A stretch of 64,000 nucleotides of DNA from Brachynemurus nebulosus (GCA_035578155.1 JAPWDM010000033.1:2501846-2565845); one strand, 5' to 3'. Counted from the stretch's first letter, positions 49,554-62,581 are shown. Numbers and translations: made by a program. The notes: a model not told the origin generated them from the letters alone.

Positions 49554-50129
49554 CATTTTATTCTTCAGAATCGTGTTCTATGGCCCCTACTCTCGCCTCG
49601 TCCCGTTCTTATCATATAGGTTATATATATTCCAATTTTTCCTGTAAAAAATTCGACTAAATATACGGGTCCGTTACGTTTTCATCAAAATTGCGAATTG
49701 ACAGTTCAGAATCTTTCCTTGTTAGTACCTTTCAATTAAGAATTTAAGATAGGAGTGAACAGTTAGTTTTTGAAGATGGACAAAAATCAGAATCAAGTGG
49801 ACCAACAAAAAGAGTAGATTAGAAATTTAGGGCTTCTGAAATTCTTAATCGTCAGATAAAGGAAATTTCGTTTTTATGGGCTTATGATTGAATTCAATAA
49901 ATTTAATAAGTATATAGGGTAAATAATCTTAAGAGTTCTCATTTGGTTTGTTCCTAAAATACCAAATGAAGTTATTTTCATAGTTACGTTTAATAATCGG
50001 TATTTAAAGTAACTCTCAGTATTTAAAGACTCTGGTGATCATAGTGTTGAGGTATAAGCGAACGTGACGTCATAGTCAGCTACTGATTTCGCGGTTATTA
50101 GCTAAAAAATTACTTTTTAATTAATTTTT

Positions 50130-51450
50130 AGGGTTCCGTACCTTAAAAGGAAAAACAGAATCCTTATAAGATCATTCTCGTGTCCGTCCGTCTGTCACCA
50201 AAGTTTTTCTCAAAAACTATGTAACGTAGGAATTTGAAATTTGGAATGTTACGTCTTGATGATACGCACATATATCGCCAGCCAACAATTAGAAAACATT
50301 TTTTAAGATTGAAATGGGGCGTCAGTTTGGTCCAAACAAAAACGTTTTAATTAATATATCGTGTGAGTCATCATTTAAAAGAGCTACTTCCAGGGCCGGC
50401 GAGAGAGTGGGGCAAGTACGCGTGGGTCCGGGTCTAAAAAAGGGGCTCAAAAAGGGGCTGATTATGGGCCCAAACAGAGTGTGTACTTTTTTTTGCTCGT
50501 CAATTGTATTTTTTGAGAAAAAATTTTTTAAAATTTTTGGTTGTGTCCGGGGGCCCGTCATTTCTCTCGTAGGCCCTGGCTATCTCCAAGAATTCTAAAA
50601 ATATTTTTGTTCTTATAAATTTTGAGTTAGTGATTTTAATGATATAGCTCAAAATTCATAAAAAAGACCGCCCCCTTAATCTCAAAGATTTCTAAAGATA
50701 AAATTTTCATTTTTATAGGGTTAGTAGATACTGAATCATAGATTATAGGAAAACTGCGGCTTGTTTGACAGTGTAATAGCTACTAAATAACAAGACAAAA
50801 TAGTAATAATTTTAAAACTTGTATATACAAAATTACTTACTTTAATATCTATAGTAACATATTTTTAGATTTATATTGATCCAATTATCTACTTAATTAA
50901 ATTTCTAACACTGACTGCCAGACAATGCACAGCCTAAATCGTTGGGTTTAAAAAGATGAAATTTTGCACAGGAGTTCCCTGTGTAACGTAAGTAAGCACT
51001 AAGAAAGGATTTTTGAAAATTCGTCCCCTAAGTGGGTTTAATAGGGGAAGAAAATTTGTATGTAAATTCGTTATTTTTGAAGTGAGTGGTATATAAAAAT
51101 ATGTTACTGTGGCTATTAAAATAAATAATATCTTATTTAATAAATCTTTAACTTTGACTGACAGACAACGCACAACCTAAACTGTAGGGTTTAGAAGGAC
51201 GAAATTAAGCACAGGAGTTATGAAAATTGCCGTTTAGGCCTCTATTTATAAATAAAAGTCAGTTGTTTCTGGAAATTCTCTAAGGGGTTAAAACAGAAAA
51301 TGAAAGTTCATACGGGAAGTTCGTCATTTTTGAAGTTAGAAACGTGGATATTGATTTAGGCTTTTGAAAAACATTAAAAGTGAGCAGAAAGTGAGTACCT
51401 AATAAAAAGATGTTGTCGATGGGAAATCCCATCGGACATACGGCTAGTCT
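50130..51450. repeat. interspersed repeat starting GGGTTCCGTACCT
   Basis: GGGTTCCGTACCTTAAAAGG near 50,131 followed by GTCCGTCCGTCTGTCACC is a phrase I know from widespread insect repeats. Related units GACTGACAGACAACGCACA recur at about 50,912, 51,155 and 63,296. A hAT-like MITE sits inside. Confidence 0.6.
50391..50578. mobile_element. hAT-like MITE (188 bp)
   Basis: It begins CAGGGCCGGCGAGAGA and ends TCTCTCGTAGGCCCTG. Flanks GCTACTTC (50383-50390) and GCTATCTC (50579-50586) match at six of eight bases. The 94-residue frame crossing it is not a gene. Confidence 0.75.
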
Positions 51451-52150
51451 GAAAATAATTTTCTGTCAGCGCCTAGTTTAAAAATTCAATTAGAAGTACC
51501 CTGGATTTTTTTATAATTTATTAGTCAGTCAGTCAATGAGTTCCCGAAACTGTACACTAGTATTTTGGAAACTATTCCACCAAAACATATGAAATTTGGT
51601 TTGTAAAATTATTTCCATTAACCTAAACCTTCCTGAGAAGATTTAGTCCTGTAACGTAACTAACCTCGGAGATTGAGGCAGTCGAAGAATAAAGTTTATA
51701 TACATAAATAAAAATAGTTTAATTTGATCTATTGACTGGTTACTGTAGGGAGCCCTAATTGTGCGAGCCCGACTCACTCTTGACCGATTATTTATTTAAA
51801 TTTCAACGATTCCGCTTTAAACTTTGATAAGTACTCTATTTCTGTTATTTATTGATAAATTTTAAAAACGTTTCACCGACTTATTAATATTAGTCTATAT
51901 TTTAGTTAAATGTAACATTAATATTAGTCTATATTTTAGTTAAATGTAACCATATATTATATCATCCACACTACCATTTGGTTGCCTTACCGAGAGCTAT
52001 TACTCCTATCTAAAAAAAATTTGATTAAGTGACTAGCTTAACCCTAATAAAAATGATAACTCTCAGATTATTCATGCTATATTAAAATAAAACCGTAGCA
52101 AAATTTCATGAAACTGTTAAAGAATTTTTTTTTAACTTAATTATGCTTTT
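51450..52150. other. no gene; one 33 bp direct duplication
   Basis: A unit containing TTAATATTAGTCTATATTTT is present twice in tandem at about 51,883-51,949. Nothing else is supported. Confidence 0.5.
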
Positions 52151-52154
52151 CTGT

Positions 52155-54304
52155 AGGCTTGTTTAAGCAGCAGTTTTGGATAATACCAAACTGTTAGGAT
52201 TATACGCAAAGCAATTTTAGTATGCACAGAACGGTTTTAATAATTACTAAAATAGTACAGTCACTGAAAGACAATATAAAAGCTCCCAATTTTTTCGGAT
52301 TGAATGGATTTTCCTGAAAATTTGTATACCAGCTCATCTGACTCTACACTTCAAAAGTTATATTGTCTTGATGTGTGCTTTTTGATAATTAGGGGTAAAA
52401 ACTACCCTTGTATGACAAAAATACGAAAAGTCCAAATTTACGTATTTTAAAGATTCAATTTATGTTCAAATATGCTGGATAAAATTCCTTTCAAGTTTTT
52501 TAATATAATTTATGAAATTCAGTTACTTTTCTACCCAAAAAAATTCTTAAAAACTAGCCCTTTGTTTCCGAAAAAATAGGAAAAAAGTTTTAGCAGCCTA
52601 AAGTAACCTTTTGGTGCATTCACAATGTATTATATCTCTTTTATTTTTCATTAGAAAACTTATCACTGATTAAAAAGCTGCAACCGTTAAAAAATAAACC
52701 ACCCCTTATAATAAAATAAAGAAGAAAACGATTATTAACGGCTTGAGATATTATATACTGGTGTACATATGATGAATTGTAACTTTTTAAAAGTTTTCAA
52801 ATGTATGATTGTATTGTAACTTTTTAATCTCCCAAAAACCCTGATAGAAAAATTACCCCTTATAAAAAATCCTACCCTTTATGGAAAAATTGCATAAAAA
52901 TTATATGTATGGAAAAATAGCATGTGAATTATACATTACATGTTGATATAATTAATTTTTTTTTCATTCTATTGAATTTATTTTTAAAATTTTTTAACTA
53001 AATTATTAAAAAAATACAAAAATACACAAAGATGATGGTAATTTACCTGCTCCAAAAATTTTACCGAAAAAATGCAATTGATTTTCTTACTATAACTTTT
53101 TTAATTTTTAAGTTATCAATTCGTTTAAAAAACCATTTGGTAGGAAATTTTAAGCACTATAAGTCTTATGATTTACAATTTTTTTGAGTCCTTCAATTTT
53201 TAGATTTGTAAGTTTAAAGGACTTAGGAAAGGTAGTCTTCGCGTTCTGTTTTGAGCTTCTAATGATCATAACTCAGTCAAATTTGGACGTACAAAAATGA
53301 ACAAAAAAGCAAATTTTTCAGCAAGAAAAGGCCTATAATTTTCATTCTATAATTTTTTTTCATAAATTTGTTAGTTTTTTAAATATTTTGAAAAAAACTA
53401 TGATTTTTTTAAAAATTAAATTTTTTTTCAAGAGTATATCAGTTTTTTTTTCGAATTTAAACTTCTAAATCCGTTCAAACTCCCAGAACCCATTGTTTAT
53501 ATATGAATAAAGTAGACTGGCGACGGATTACGCTTAGTTTCAATGTTTGCCGTCAAGTAATTAATTTTGATACCAATTTTTTTTCTCAAAAATCAAGACA
53601 AACATTTTGCTTTGAATGTAACTCCGTTAATTTTTATACTAATGGCTTTTACCACAGCTCAAAATAAAGGTCTATTCAAGTACTTTAAAAGATGTAATAT
53701 GAGTTTTTTTTCGAAAAACCTCTCATTTTTCCTCCAAATGGCATTGAAAGTTTCGATTTTAGCTATCGTCAAAATCGATTTTACCTCCAAGTAGTCATAA
53801 CTTAGATTGTATTCTACCTACGAAAATAAAAAAGAATGCAATCTCTTTGTTACTTGATTTTCTTTATTTTTGCTCCTAACCATTTTTATGTAAAACTTGT
53901 AGTTTTTGAGATATTTGCGAAATATCCCTCAAAAACATGCATTTTTTGGGCTAAAAACGACCACATTTAGGCGCCAATATCTCAAAAAGTATTGATTGTA
54001 CAAAAAATTCTTATAGAATGTTTTTTGCTTAGAATTTGTCCCTCTATTGAACGGTGAGGTTATTTTTCATAAAAAAATTTCCAACCCCTAGAAGGGGTGC
54101 CTTCCACCCCTAGGGTGAAAGCACACATCGGCATTATATAACTTTTGTTTCTTGGGCTACTCCCTAGCTACAGTTCGAATTTCAAGCCAATCCATCCCAT
54201 CCGAAAAAAATTGGTAGCCAAATGCTTCAGTTACTGTACTAAAAACGCTTTACGCACAATCCTGACAGTTTGGTACTGTCCAAAACTGCTGCTTAAACAA
54301 ACCT
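52155..54304. mobile_element. TIR element, ~2.15 kb
   Basis: The ends share GTTTAAGCAGCAGTTTTGGA and ACCAAACTGT. A smaller relative with the same TIRs lies at 55,478-56,380. The interior is AT-rich with no transposase frame. Confidence 0.75.
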
Positions 54305-54394
54305 TGTTTTATTAGAAACAGAGGTAACTATAATTTACATGACAAACTGAATTCAATGCACTAGAAGATATATTTTTTCCTTCTCCTGATCAAA

Positions 54395-54543
54395 CAAGGA
54401 GGTGCACCCAGAGTGAAATTCGCAATTTTAATGAAACTTTGTTGGTGTGTAGAAAAGGAAAAAATAAGGGATCCGAATCACTGCTGTGAATTGTCGCAAA
54501 GTTTCATCAAAACTGCGAATTTCACTCCAGGTGCATCTCCTTA
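54395..54543. mobile_element. hairpin MITE, ~149 bp
   Basis: Arms of about 48 bp (AAGGAGGTGCACCCAGAGTG and inverse) extend through GAAATTCGCAATTTTAATGA-like text. It lies just downstream (on the gene strand) of an exon, inside the 9.3 kb intron. Confidence 0.75.
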
Positions 54544-54615
54544 TAGGACATAAATATTAACTGAACCAACTTAAAATTTTATATAATTATCAGTTATGCA
54601 ATTATTGGTACTTAC

Positions 54616-54805
54616 ATTCTTGTAATAGCTGAATATGCAGATTATCACAAACAATTTGTTTCCTTAACATAATATTATCACAAATTAAATTCTTTATATC
54701 TAGCTGTAAAATGTCTGGCTCAGCGAACGTGGACAAAAATTCAAATGTACGTAAATCAAAAACTTGATCACAGATTACCTTTTTGCAAAAAGTATCAAAA
54801 ACCAG
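54616..54805 (-). CDS. RING-H2 protein exon, 190 nt
   Basis: Residues about 660-723. Acceptor TTGCATTGCAG (54,806) and donor GAAT|GTAAGT. The peptide (LVFDTFCKKVICDQVFDLRT...) is amphipathic and continues the helical region of the upstream exons. The other two phases give early stops, so phase 0 at entry is firm. It ends with one base of a codon completed by AT at 45,360-45,359. Confidence 0.85.
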
Positions 54806-54893
54806 CTGCAATGCAATAAATATATTATAAATAAATAAATAAATAAATAAATAAACAAACAAAGTAAAAAATTTATTTTTCACAGATTTGAAC

Positions 54894-55050
54894 CTTTAAT
54901 GCTTCAAGTCTTCGTTTTGCTTCAACTAGGCGATCCTTCCATTCACATATCAAATAATCCACTTTTTCAGCGGTAGGAACAGTACAAGAAGAAAGTATAG
55001 GCTTTAGATCATTTAAAAAGTTTAAAATATAAATACACTTATCCTGAAAT
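54894..55050 (-). CDS. RING-H2 protein exon, 157 nt (coiled-coil)
   Basis: Residues about 607-659, ending in the helical stretch EWKDRLVEAKRRLEALK. The acceptor is the first of two adjacent TTTCAG sites; only this one keeps phase with the previous exon. The donor AAG|GTTCAA is weak but is the only phase-compatible one. Introns of 58 and 88 bp flank it. Confidence 0.8.
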
Positions 55051-55108
55051 CTGAAATACATTTATTTAAAGTTAAAAATTTGAATATTAGCATATTTGAA
55101 TAAATTAC

Positions 55109-55243
55109 TTTTTAATTTGCTTATCGGATAAGTCTTTAAGAAAAATCAAATAATTTATAGACTGTTGGTGGAATTTGTTTCTTAAATCATCGTTATTTCT
55201 AAGTAGCTTAAGCATTTGTTCTTGAAGTTCTTGATTTCTTTCT
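55109..55243 (-). CDS. RING-H2 protein exon, 135 nt (coiled-coil)
   Basis: Residues about 562-607, RNQELQEQMLKLLRNNDDLR then FHQQSINYLIFLKDLSDKQ, a clear heptad-rich coiled-coil. Acceptor CTTATATTTTAG (55,244) and donor AA|GTAATT. One base in and two bases out match both neighbours. Confidence 0.85.
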
Positions 55244-55477
55244 CTAAAATATAAGATAATTATAATAATATTGCATAAAAATAAATAAATAAATAACAAT
55301 TGATAAATTTTTGCGAACGATTATTGTACTCGACTCTTTAGTCGTGAAAAGCGTATGGTTACATCGTACAAAGCCAGCTACAGAACAAGGAATATGATAT
55401 TTTTTATTACCTTTTAACGATTAACCAATTCACTGTGTTTGTATTTTCAGCTATATATGTATGTATAAATTTATAAT

Positions 55478-56376
55478 AGGTTTGTTTAAGCAGCAGTTTT
55501 GGACAGTACCAAACTGTCAGGATTGTGCGCAAAACGTTTTTAGTAATTATTAAAATCGCTCTGCGCATACCAAAATTGCTTTGCGTATAAAGTAGCGGTT
55601 ACACTGGATACGAATTCATCCGAAAATTCATTCGTACGAATTCGTCGAGTTTATCCGATTTAATACGAATTAAACAAAACCATACATTTAGACATGCGTG
55701 GTTACACTGCTTACGACTCTTTCGTACGAGCTCGTACGCCTTTTTGATACGACCAAAATATTTTGTTTTTTGATGCGAATTCGTACGAAAAAAATGATGG
55801 ATATAGAAAAAATAATTATTTTTGTTGAACAAAAGCAATCTTTAAGGGATTAAAAATGTAAATATTATCATTATAGAAAGTTAAATAAAAAATTGTGGAA
55901 TGAGATGGCAGAGGAAATGTTTAGATAATTTTTTAATTCAATATATTACGATAAAATAAAGCTAACCTAACCTAACAAAAACTATAGTTAAAGTATGTGT
56001 AGTGAAAAATTAATTAACTAAATATTGAAGCTGAAATTCAGTAGATTTTAAAATATAATTGAATGTGACTTGCGACATGTTCAAGTACTTTAAAAATTTC
56101 TGTTCGTCTTGAAAAAATTGTTCAAAGCAATTCCAGAACTCAGTTTTTTTTGCTCTACATGAATAATAAAGAATCGTTTACCCAGAATTGTTTGTTTTCT
56201 ATAATTAGAAATTTTGAAAACGGTGATTCTAATAAATAAGATTCGGTAGCTGGATCCATTGTTTGATATCATGCAATATGTACTAACGGTTTTCAGTTTA
56301 GATACGAATTCGTATCCAATGTAACCGCAGCCTAATCCTGACAGTTTGGTACTGTCCAAAACTGCTGCTTAAACAA

Positions 56377-56380
<4 letters not shown>
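55478..56380. mobile_element. TIR element, relative of 52,155-54,304
   Basis: The TIRs start AGGTTTGTTTAAGCAGCAG at both ends. The centre is split by the MITE at 55,591-56,332. A (TA)n array abuts the right end. Located in a 2.5 kb intron. Confidence 0.75.
55591..56332. mobile_element. PIF/Harbinger-like MITE (742 bp), TAA TSD
   Basis: The ends AGTAGCGGTTACACTGGATA and GGCTGCGGTTACATTGGATA (reverse strand) are flanked by TAA at 55588-55590 and 56333-56335. The empty site survives in the relative at 52,200-52,202. The left side is rich in TTCGTACGA-type subterminal words. Confidence 0.8.
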
Positions 56381-56381
<1 letters not shown>

Positions 56382-56450
<69 letters not shown>

Positions 56451-57457
56451 CCCGTCACAAAATTTAAGACCACTTCAATTTTTTTTCTTAAAATGGTTTT
56501 ATCTATGCAATGAAAACTTTAATTTAAACAACGTTGTGTATACATTTGACTACACATTTGGCTTCCAACCTATGCACTTGTTTAGATTATTTAGGCATTT
56601 CTTTGACGATCACGTCACATCAAAGTGTGAAAGTGCATATTCTCTATTTTTTTTAAAATTGAAATATAATTTTTTTAATAGATAAAAATTGTTTTCTCTT
56701 AACTAACGTTTCTATCATATTAATAACACATTTTTAGCTTTCTAATGACCACTGAAAAATTTCCGTACGATGATTAGTTACGAAGTTATCAACAGTCAAA
56801 GTCTAGTGTGTGCTCTACTCTTTGAATTACTATAACTCGGTTAAAAACTGTCGTACAGCGATCAAAAAAAAAAACGAAATTAAAGGAAAAAAAGTGATCT
56901 TTTTGAATATAATATTAAAATTAATTGAAAAAGAATTCTTTGAACTAATAGTGAGCTTTGAACGTAAAAGTTCCATTTTAAATTCTTGTATCCAGTTTTT
57001 TTTTTTTAACCATAAATCAAAAACAGTAAAACAAAAAAATTTTAAGGGAAGATTCTGAAAGTAGAAATTCTAAGCTTTCATTCTGTACTAAAATCAACGC
57101 TCTCTCATTTGTTTTGCCGAAAATGCAGGGACTTAAACATAAAACACTATTTTTATAAAGACATGTAAAATCGCCAAAAAGTTTAGGACAAAAAACATAT
57201 GTAGTACTATTAGACATGGTCCTAAACTCTTTGGTGATTTTAAAAAAAAATTATATTTCAATTTTTAAAAAAATAGTACACTTTCACACTTTGATGTGAG
57301 GTGATCGTCAAAGAAATACTTAAATAATTTAAACAAGTGTATAGATTGGAAGCCAAATGTGTAGTCAAATCGTATACAAAACGTTGTTTAAAGTTTTCAT
57401 TGCCTAGATAAAACCATTTTAAGAAAAAAAATTGAAGTGGTCTTAAATTTTGTGACG

Positions 57458-57520
<63 letters not shown>
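56382..57520. mobile_element. Tc1/mariner-like MITE (56,449-57,458) between two (TA)n arrays
   Basis: TIRs of about 220 bp begin CCCGTCACAAAATTTAAGACC and are bounded by TA. (TA)n arrays occupy 56,382-56,448 and 57,459-57,520. The element may have landed in a (TA)n tract, or the tracts may have grown from the TA target. No transposase frame; the 560 bp core has only short frames. Confidence 0.8.
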
Positions 57521-57524
<4 letters not shown>

Positions 57525-57750
57525 TTTAGTGAAGGTCATTTTCGGTTTCTTGAAGCCTCAAAACCAATTTCTGTCATAGTCCCGGGTTCAGCCTTACCAT
57601 GAGACCCACTGTAATAGCTGAATTTACATTCTAGAAAATCAGCTATTACATATAAAATTTAATATTTATTTGAATTAGATGCATTATCTTTACTACAATA
57701 ATCGCTACGCTGGAACTGAAAACAAATAAATTATTAAAACGGATTCATAC

Positions 57751-58746
57751 TTTAAATTTTTCTTTTGGATTTCACAGTCAGCAAGAAAGTGCTGAATTTG
57801 TTGTATGCATTGGTCTTTTAAATTAAAAATCTGCGGAAACTGTTGTCTGTCTAACATCGTCTGATCTAATGGTATTAAATTTACTTTGAATTTATCCGCT
57901 GTATATGTTGAACTAGTGTTTTGTGTCATGATTGGAGATCTTATCGGAAATGTCACTTCGGATGGTTCAGAGATTCCACTATCGTTTTCAAATGCTTCAG
58001 ATGCTCTTTCTTGATTTGATGAAAAATTCCTTTCTATACTTTGCACATGAAATTTTGAAATTTCACTATTTTGATAATCTAATAGTAATATATGCTTTTT
58101 TAATAAACTGGACAATATATTGATATCATTTTCTGACAGATCAATATTACATCTAAATGTATATGAGCCACTAAAACGTACTGATTTGTTAATAGCGTTC
58201 GGACCCAAATATTCAAGTGCCGGACGTAATGTTATACACATGTAATCTGGTCGTGTATCATGGGCAATAAATAATTTTGATGTGATTTTTAAAGAAATCG
58301 ATTTTGGTATTTCAGAGAATAAAATTTCTTGTTCGTCTTCAAAATCGATTAGTGATTTATTTCTTTCATTGAATTTTATTATTTCTTGTACGAACGAAAT
58401 TTGTGACGGGCAGGGTTGTCTTATATATTCAAGATATATAGGATACTGTATCGGTTGGTATTTTATATTTTTGGGTACATTCCTTGTTAAAGTTGTACTT
58501 GAGGAACTAAATGAAATATTCCGTGAATTTGGTAAATGATTTTCGAAATTTTGAAAACGCTGTCTTTCTTCGATTATTTCACTTTCAGTTGAAATATCTG
58601 AAATACTTCTCAATTTTACTGATGATATTGATAACGGCTCTTCAATATTTTCTTGAAATTGATTTCTTGATTTGCTTTCTACTTCATGTATATTTACATC
58701 CTTTTTCCGTGAAAAGGTTGCTTGGTTTTTTATTTTTTCAGGTGGC
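57751..58746 (-). CDS. RING-H2 protein exon, 996 nt
   Basis: Residues about 230-562. The start (PPEKIKNQATFSRKKD) lies upstream of any Met in the exon and follows acceptor TTAATTTCAG at 58,747. The first 110 residues are Ser/Glu-rich and probably disordered. A probable folded domain follows (YPIYLEYIRQPCPSQISF... to ...LSSLLKKHILLLDYQ) with many alternating hydrophobics. The exon ends with CIQQIQHFLADCEIQKKNLK, the start of the coiled-coil. Donor AA|GTATGAA at 57,750. I do not recognise the domain. TTC3/DZIP3- or RNF214-type RING proteins also place a coiled-coil before a C-terminal RING, but homology to them is not shown here. Confidence 0.85.
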
Positions 58747-58877
58747 CTGAAATTAAGTATACCAGAAATTAATTTTTTTTTATTAATTTATAGCTAACAA
58801 ATAATAAAATGGGTATACATAAAATGTATTTAATAACTGGATTAAATAGTAGCTGCTCTCAAATGAAGAGAAAATAC

Positions 58878-60309
58878 ATACCGTAGACTAGAGATGTCGA
58901 TTCTCCCAGAAAAAGATCGATTTAAATCGAAATTAAAAAAATCGGCTAAAAAAATCGATTCTGTGAGATCGAGAAAATTTGAAAAGTTTAATAAAATTAG
59001 CTGATAATTTAAGGGACTTAATTAATAGTACAAGGGTAATATCGTGTAAAAACGCCTTACATTATATTTGTAAAGGCAATGAGTTAACTATTCAGTTATA
59101 ATTATGTATAGTAAATAACGCAATTGAATATGTAGGATGAATACCACGGAATGAACCAAGATTATTCAAAAATTTCAAATAAACTGACAAAAAAATGTTT
59201 TTGGTGTTTCATATTAACACATGTTTCTGTGTACAATTACAATTAAAATGAAATTATTTTTGAAAAAAACCGGTTATCGATCTCTTACTTTTAATAATTG
59301 ATTCATGGATCGATTTAAATGAAAAAAATCGAAAAAAGAATCGATATTTTTAAGCTTTGATTAATCGATTTAAAATCGACATCTCTACCGTAGACCGGAG
59401 GGAATCGGGACAAAACGAAAAATGTTATTCATGAACTTAGTTTAAAAACATTAGATGTAAACGCGAACATATATCTTTCTTAAACTATAGTAGAATAATT
59501 ATTCTTTCGGATAATAATAGCAACTAAGCTTCAAGTTGGATAAAAAAATATCAAAAAATCAATTTAGATTGACGTCTTCAAACAGTGCTATTTTTTGATT
59601 CTTAAAACTTTACCTAAAAATTATTTATTTTGGCGCTCTTATAAATAAATTGTTTAATTGAAATTTTAGTTATTTTGAAACATATCTGAAAAAAGAAGTC
59701 TGCAAACTTTTAGTTTTTATTTTTTAAAAGAAAATAATTAGGACTTGACATTTGAGTTAAGTTGGTGGTTATAAGGGGGGCGGAAAAGTGGTTAGTAGTG
59801 ACGGTATATGGGTTAATAGGAACGCTGTCTCAAGTAAAAAGGGACGAATATGGGATGATTAGGGGCGGATGAAGGATGTATTGGAACATAGAACAAAGCA
59901 CTTTAAAGGTTATCAAGTCATTCGATATTTTTATAAACACATTCAGCGTGACATTTCTATACTTTGTAAAATTTACTTTAGATTTTACATTTATTTCTAC
60001 ACAAAATCATTAAGTATTATTTCTTTTTTGGATGTATAAGTACAAAAATTCGATATTATATTTCAATTTCAATTTTAGTTGGCCCTACAGATCGTCCTCA
60101 TTCACCTTTTTATCGTCTCTTTTGACCCCAATTTACCATAAAGAAGAAATTATACGATTTTTGTTATTTTTTCAAAAACCAGAGTGATAAAGTGACCATT
60201 CTCGCGTAAATTTTTAGTATATTAAAAAATAGATACTCATAAAAGAAATAAAAAAAAAAAATAAGGTGTGAAGTCTGAATTCGTGCCTATTCAATCCCGT
60301 TTACGGTAC
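58878..60309. repeat. possible TIR element containing the hAT-like MITE
   Basis: TACCGTAGACCGG (rejoined across the MITE) and the inverse of TACCGTAAACGGG at about 60,297-60,309 look like degenerate TIRs. The interior contains GGGGTTAAG- and GGGACGAATATGGG-type text. Weak evidence. Confidence 0.35.
58889..59387. mobile_element. hAT-like MITE (499 bp), exact 8 bp TSD
   Basis: The ends TAGAGATGTCGATTCT and TAGAGATGTCGATTTTAAA (reverse strand) are flanked by CCGTAGAC at 58881-58888 and 59388-59395. The interior is rich in AATCGATTT words near both ends. Confidence 0.85.
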
Positions 60310-61885
60310 ATTATTTTATTCAAGTTTAAATTGAACACCTTAAAAAAACGTCGAAGATTTTTTTTAAACTAATTATATATCCAAATAAACAGATTATCAA
60401 AAATAAAAAAAATTTTATTATCTACCGCGATCCAAAATAAAAATTCTTACGGCTCTAAAATCTTCAACTTTCTAAAATATCCATGCTTTTTTTTTTCTAA
60501 AAAAGAAAAATGTTTTTATCCCATATACGTTATAAAATATTCAACAAGGTAACTTAGAAAATATCGACTGTCCTAAATTATAGAAGATTATAGGCAACCT
60601 ACCCGTTATTTTAAAATTATGCGAAAAAAAATAGGTCTAAGCTCATTTTCTTACTTCAAAAGAAATTTAAAAACAAAACAAAAATTAATTGCAAACTTTA
60701 ATAACGATAACAAAACGAAACTTCTAACAATTTACTGCTGTTTGATTTACACAACTAAACTGTTGTTACACAGTTCAAAAAAATAAATTGTTTTAATTTA
60801 GTTACTTGTACATAGTATTATGTAATTATAAGATATTTACACAGTTTGTTTCAGAGAAGTAAGAACATACAAAATTTAACATGAGAAAAAATTGTTGAAA
60901 TTAGAGTATGCCTGTTTTTTATGGATATAATTTTTATATCGTATCCATAGTCATTGATAATATTTTTTTTTTAATTGTAAAAAAGTAAATCTGAAAACAA
61001 AATAATAAGTCTCCAGTTTTCTACTAAGTAGTAATTCTATTATCTGTTAACAAATATTTCAATATTAGATATAGATTTTTTTATAGTTATCTCGATAAGT
61101 TTACTGCTATTGGCTTTTAATTACTTTTAAACATTATTTTGAAGCAATATTATTTAAGGTTTTGCTAAACATCCAATAATAATAAAACAAGAGACCCCTT
61201 GATCATAACAAATATTCCCTGTGTTAAAATTTATATGTTCTTAGTTGCTTGAAACACCCTGTATAAAATTATGTAACAAATATTTTTTACAATACATCAA
61301 AAACTAATCAGTCGATTACTTGCTTTGTTTATTAATTGTCTAAACGTGAAAATACTTTAATGAATTTATTTAAAAAAAAATAATAAAAATAAAAAATAAA
61401 TTATAAAGAAATTGAGTTCTAATCCAGTCAATTTAGGCAAAAAAGTCATTGTTATTCAGGAAACGTGTGGGCTTTAAATAAAATATCAAGTTTTTATCAA
61501 AATACTAAAATAAAAAAGAATAATAATAATAATATTGGTTTAATAATCACAAAAGATTTACTTTTTTTGTTTGATCAATTAATTTGTATGAATAGCAAAT
61601 TATATTCTTTATTTAAAGCCAGTATTTAGCGAATTTTATTGTTTTCTACCATACTGATAACTGATAAATAACCCTTGGAGCGCACACCGCCAGAACTTCA
61701 GATTCTGTTTTTGTTTTCTAAATTCTGAAAGAGACACTTTACAGTACAATGAACTATATTTTCTTAAAAAAAAAGCTTTCTACTCTCATGTGTAAATAAA
61801 AAATTAGAGCCATAATGATTCGTAATGCGTTCTGAGGGTTAAATAAAAATATATCTCAAATATTTGAAAGTAATACTGAGAAATA
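60310..61885. other. intronic, no element recognised
   Basis: Strongly AT-rich with A and T runs. No exon, RNA or paired repeat is supported. Confidence 0.5.
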
Positions 61886-61890
61886 TTTAC

Positions 61891-62581
61891 CTTTGAGATA
61901 TTTCGGATAAAAATTGATGTCTATGTGATGCAGCTGTGTCATTTGAGTTATTTGGGAAACTAGGTAAGTTCCTATAATCTGTTTTTAAGTTGTATTTTTT
62001 CGGTTTAGCACCGTAAAAATTTTCAATTTCTTTTTTCTGTAGATCAAAAAAAATTTTATCAGACTCAATTGATTCTGCAAAAGAACATTTTTCGAATTTT
62101 TCTTCTTGAACGTTATTTACACAAAGTTTATCAAATTCAAAAACTAATTTATTTTCGTTATAAGTTTCAGCTATAATATTTTCTGTTTCTTTTTTTGGTG
62201 TTGAAATATTAGGTGCATGTACATCATAATTAACAAAATTCGAAGCTAATACATTTTCATTATAAAAAGCTTCAATATTTCTTGGAGTTGAGATGTTAGA
62301 TGCACACGCATCATAATTATCAAATTCTGAAACGAATTTATTTTTATTACAAGAGGCTTCAGCCATAACATCTCCTGATTTTTTTTCTGGTACTGAGGTG
62401 TTAGATGCACATATATCATCATGAAATTCTTTAGACACTGTATTTGATTTTGATTTTTCCAGCGATCCTTTATAACTGCTCTGTTTAAATGTAGATTTAT
62501 TCCAATCAATGTCTTCAACAATTGCAACTTTGCCATCCAAAATTGTAAATTTTTCAGAAGATAACAAAAAGTTACAGATTC
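61891..62581 (-). CDS. RING-H2 protein, most 5' exon seen (691 nt)
   Basis: Residues 1-230 of the partial protein. The exon starts at acceptor ATAATGTTTAG (62,582) with two bases of a split codon, so coding sequence continues upstream; no convincing partner exon lies in 62,582-64,000. The peptide begins ICNFLLSSEKFTILDGKVAI and becomes acidic and Asn/Ser-rich. Three units of about 34, 29 and 34 residues (62,136-62,426) share YDACASNISTP- and NENKLVFEF-like text. Donor CAAAG|GTAAAT at 61,890. Low complexity suggests a disordered N-terminal region. Confidence 0.85.

Noticed and set aside
50314..50598. 94-residue Gly/Arg-rich frame
   Set aside because: It runs through a hAT-like MITE and its flanking repeat; the GC-rich TIR creates the composition.
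54602..54883. 93-residue frame with a hydrophobic Leu/Ile/Tyr-rich start as a membrane protein
   Set aside because: The hydrophobic start is intron sequence (ATAAATAA repeats read in reverse); only the part after the acceptor at 54,806 is exon.
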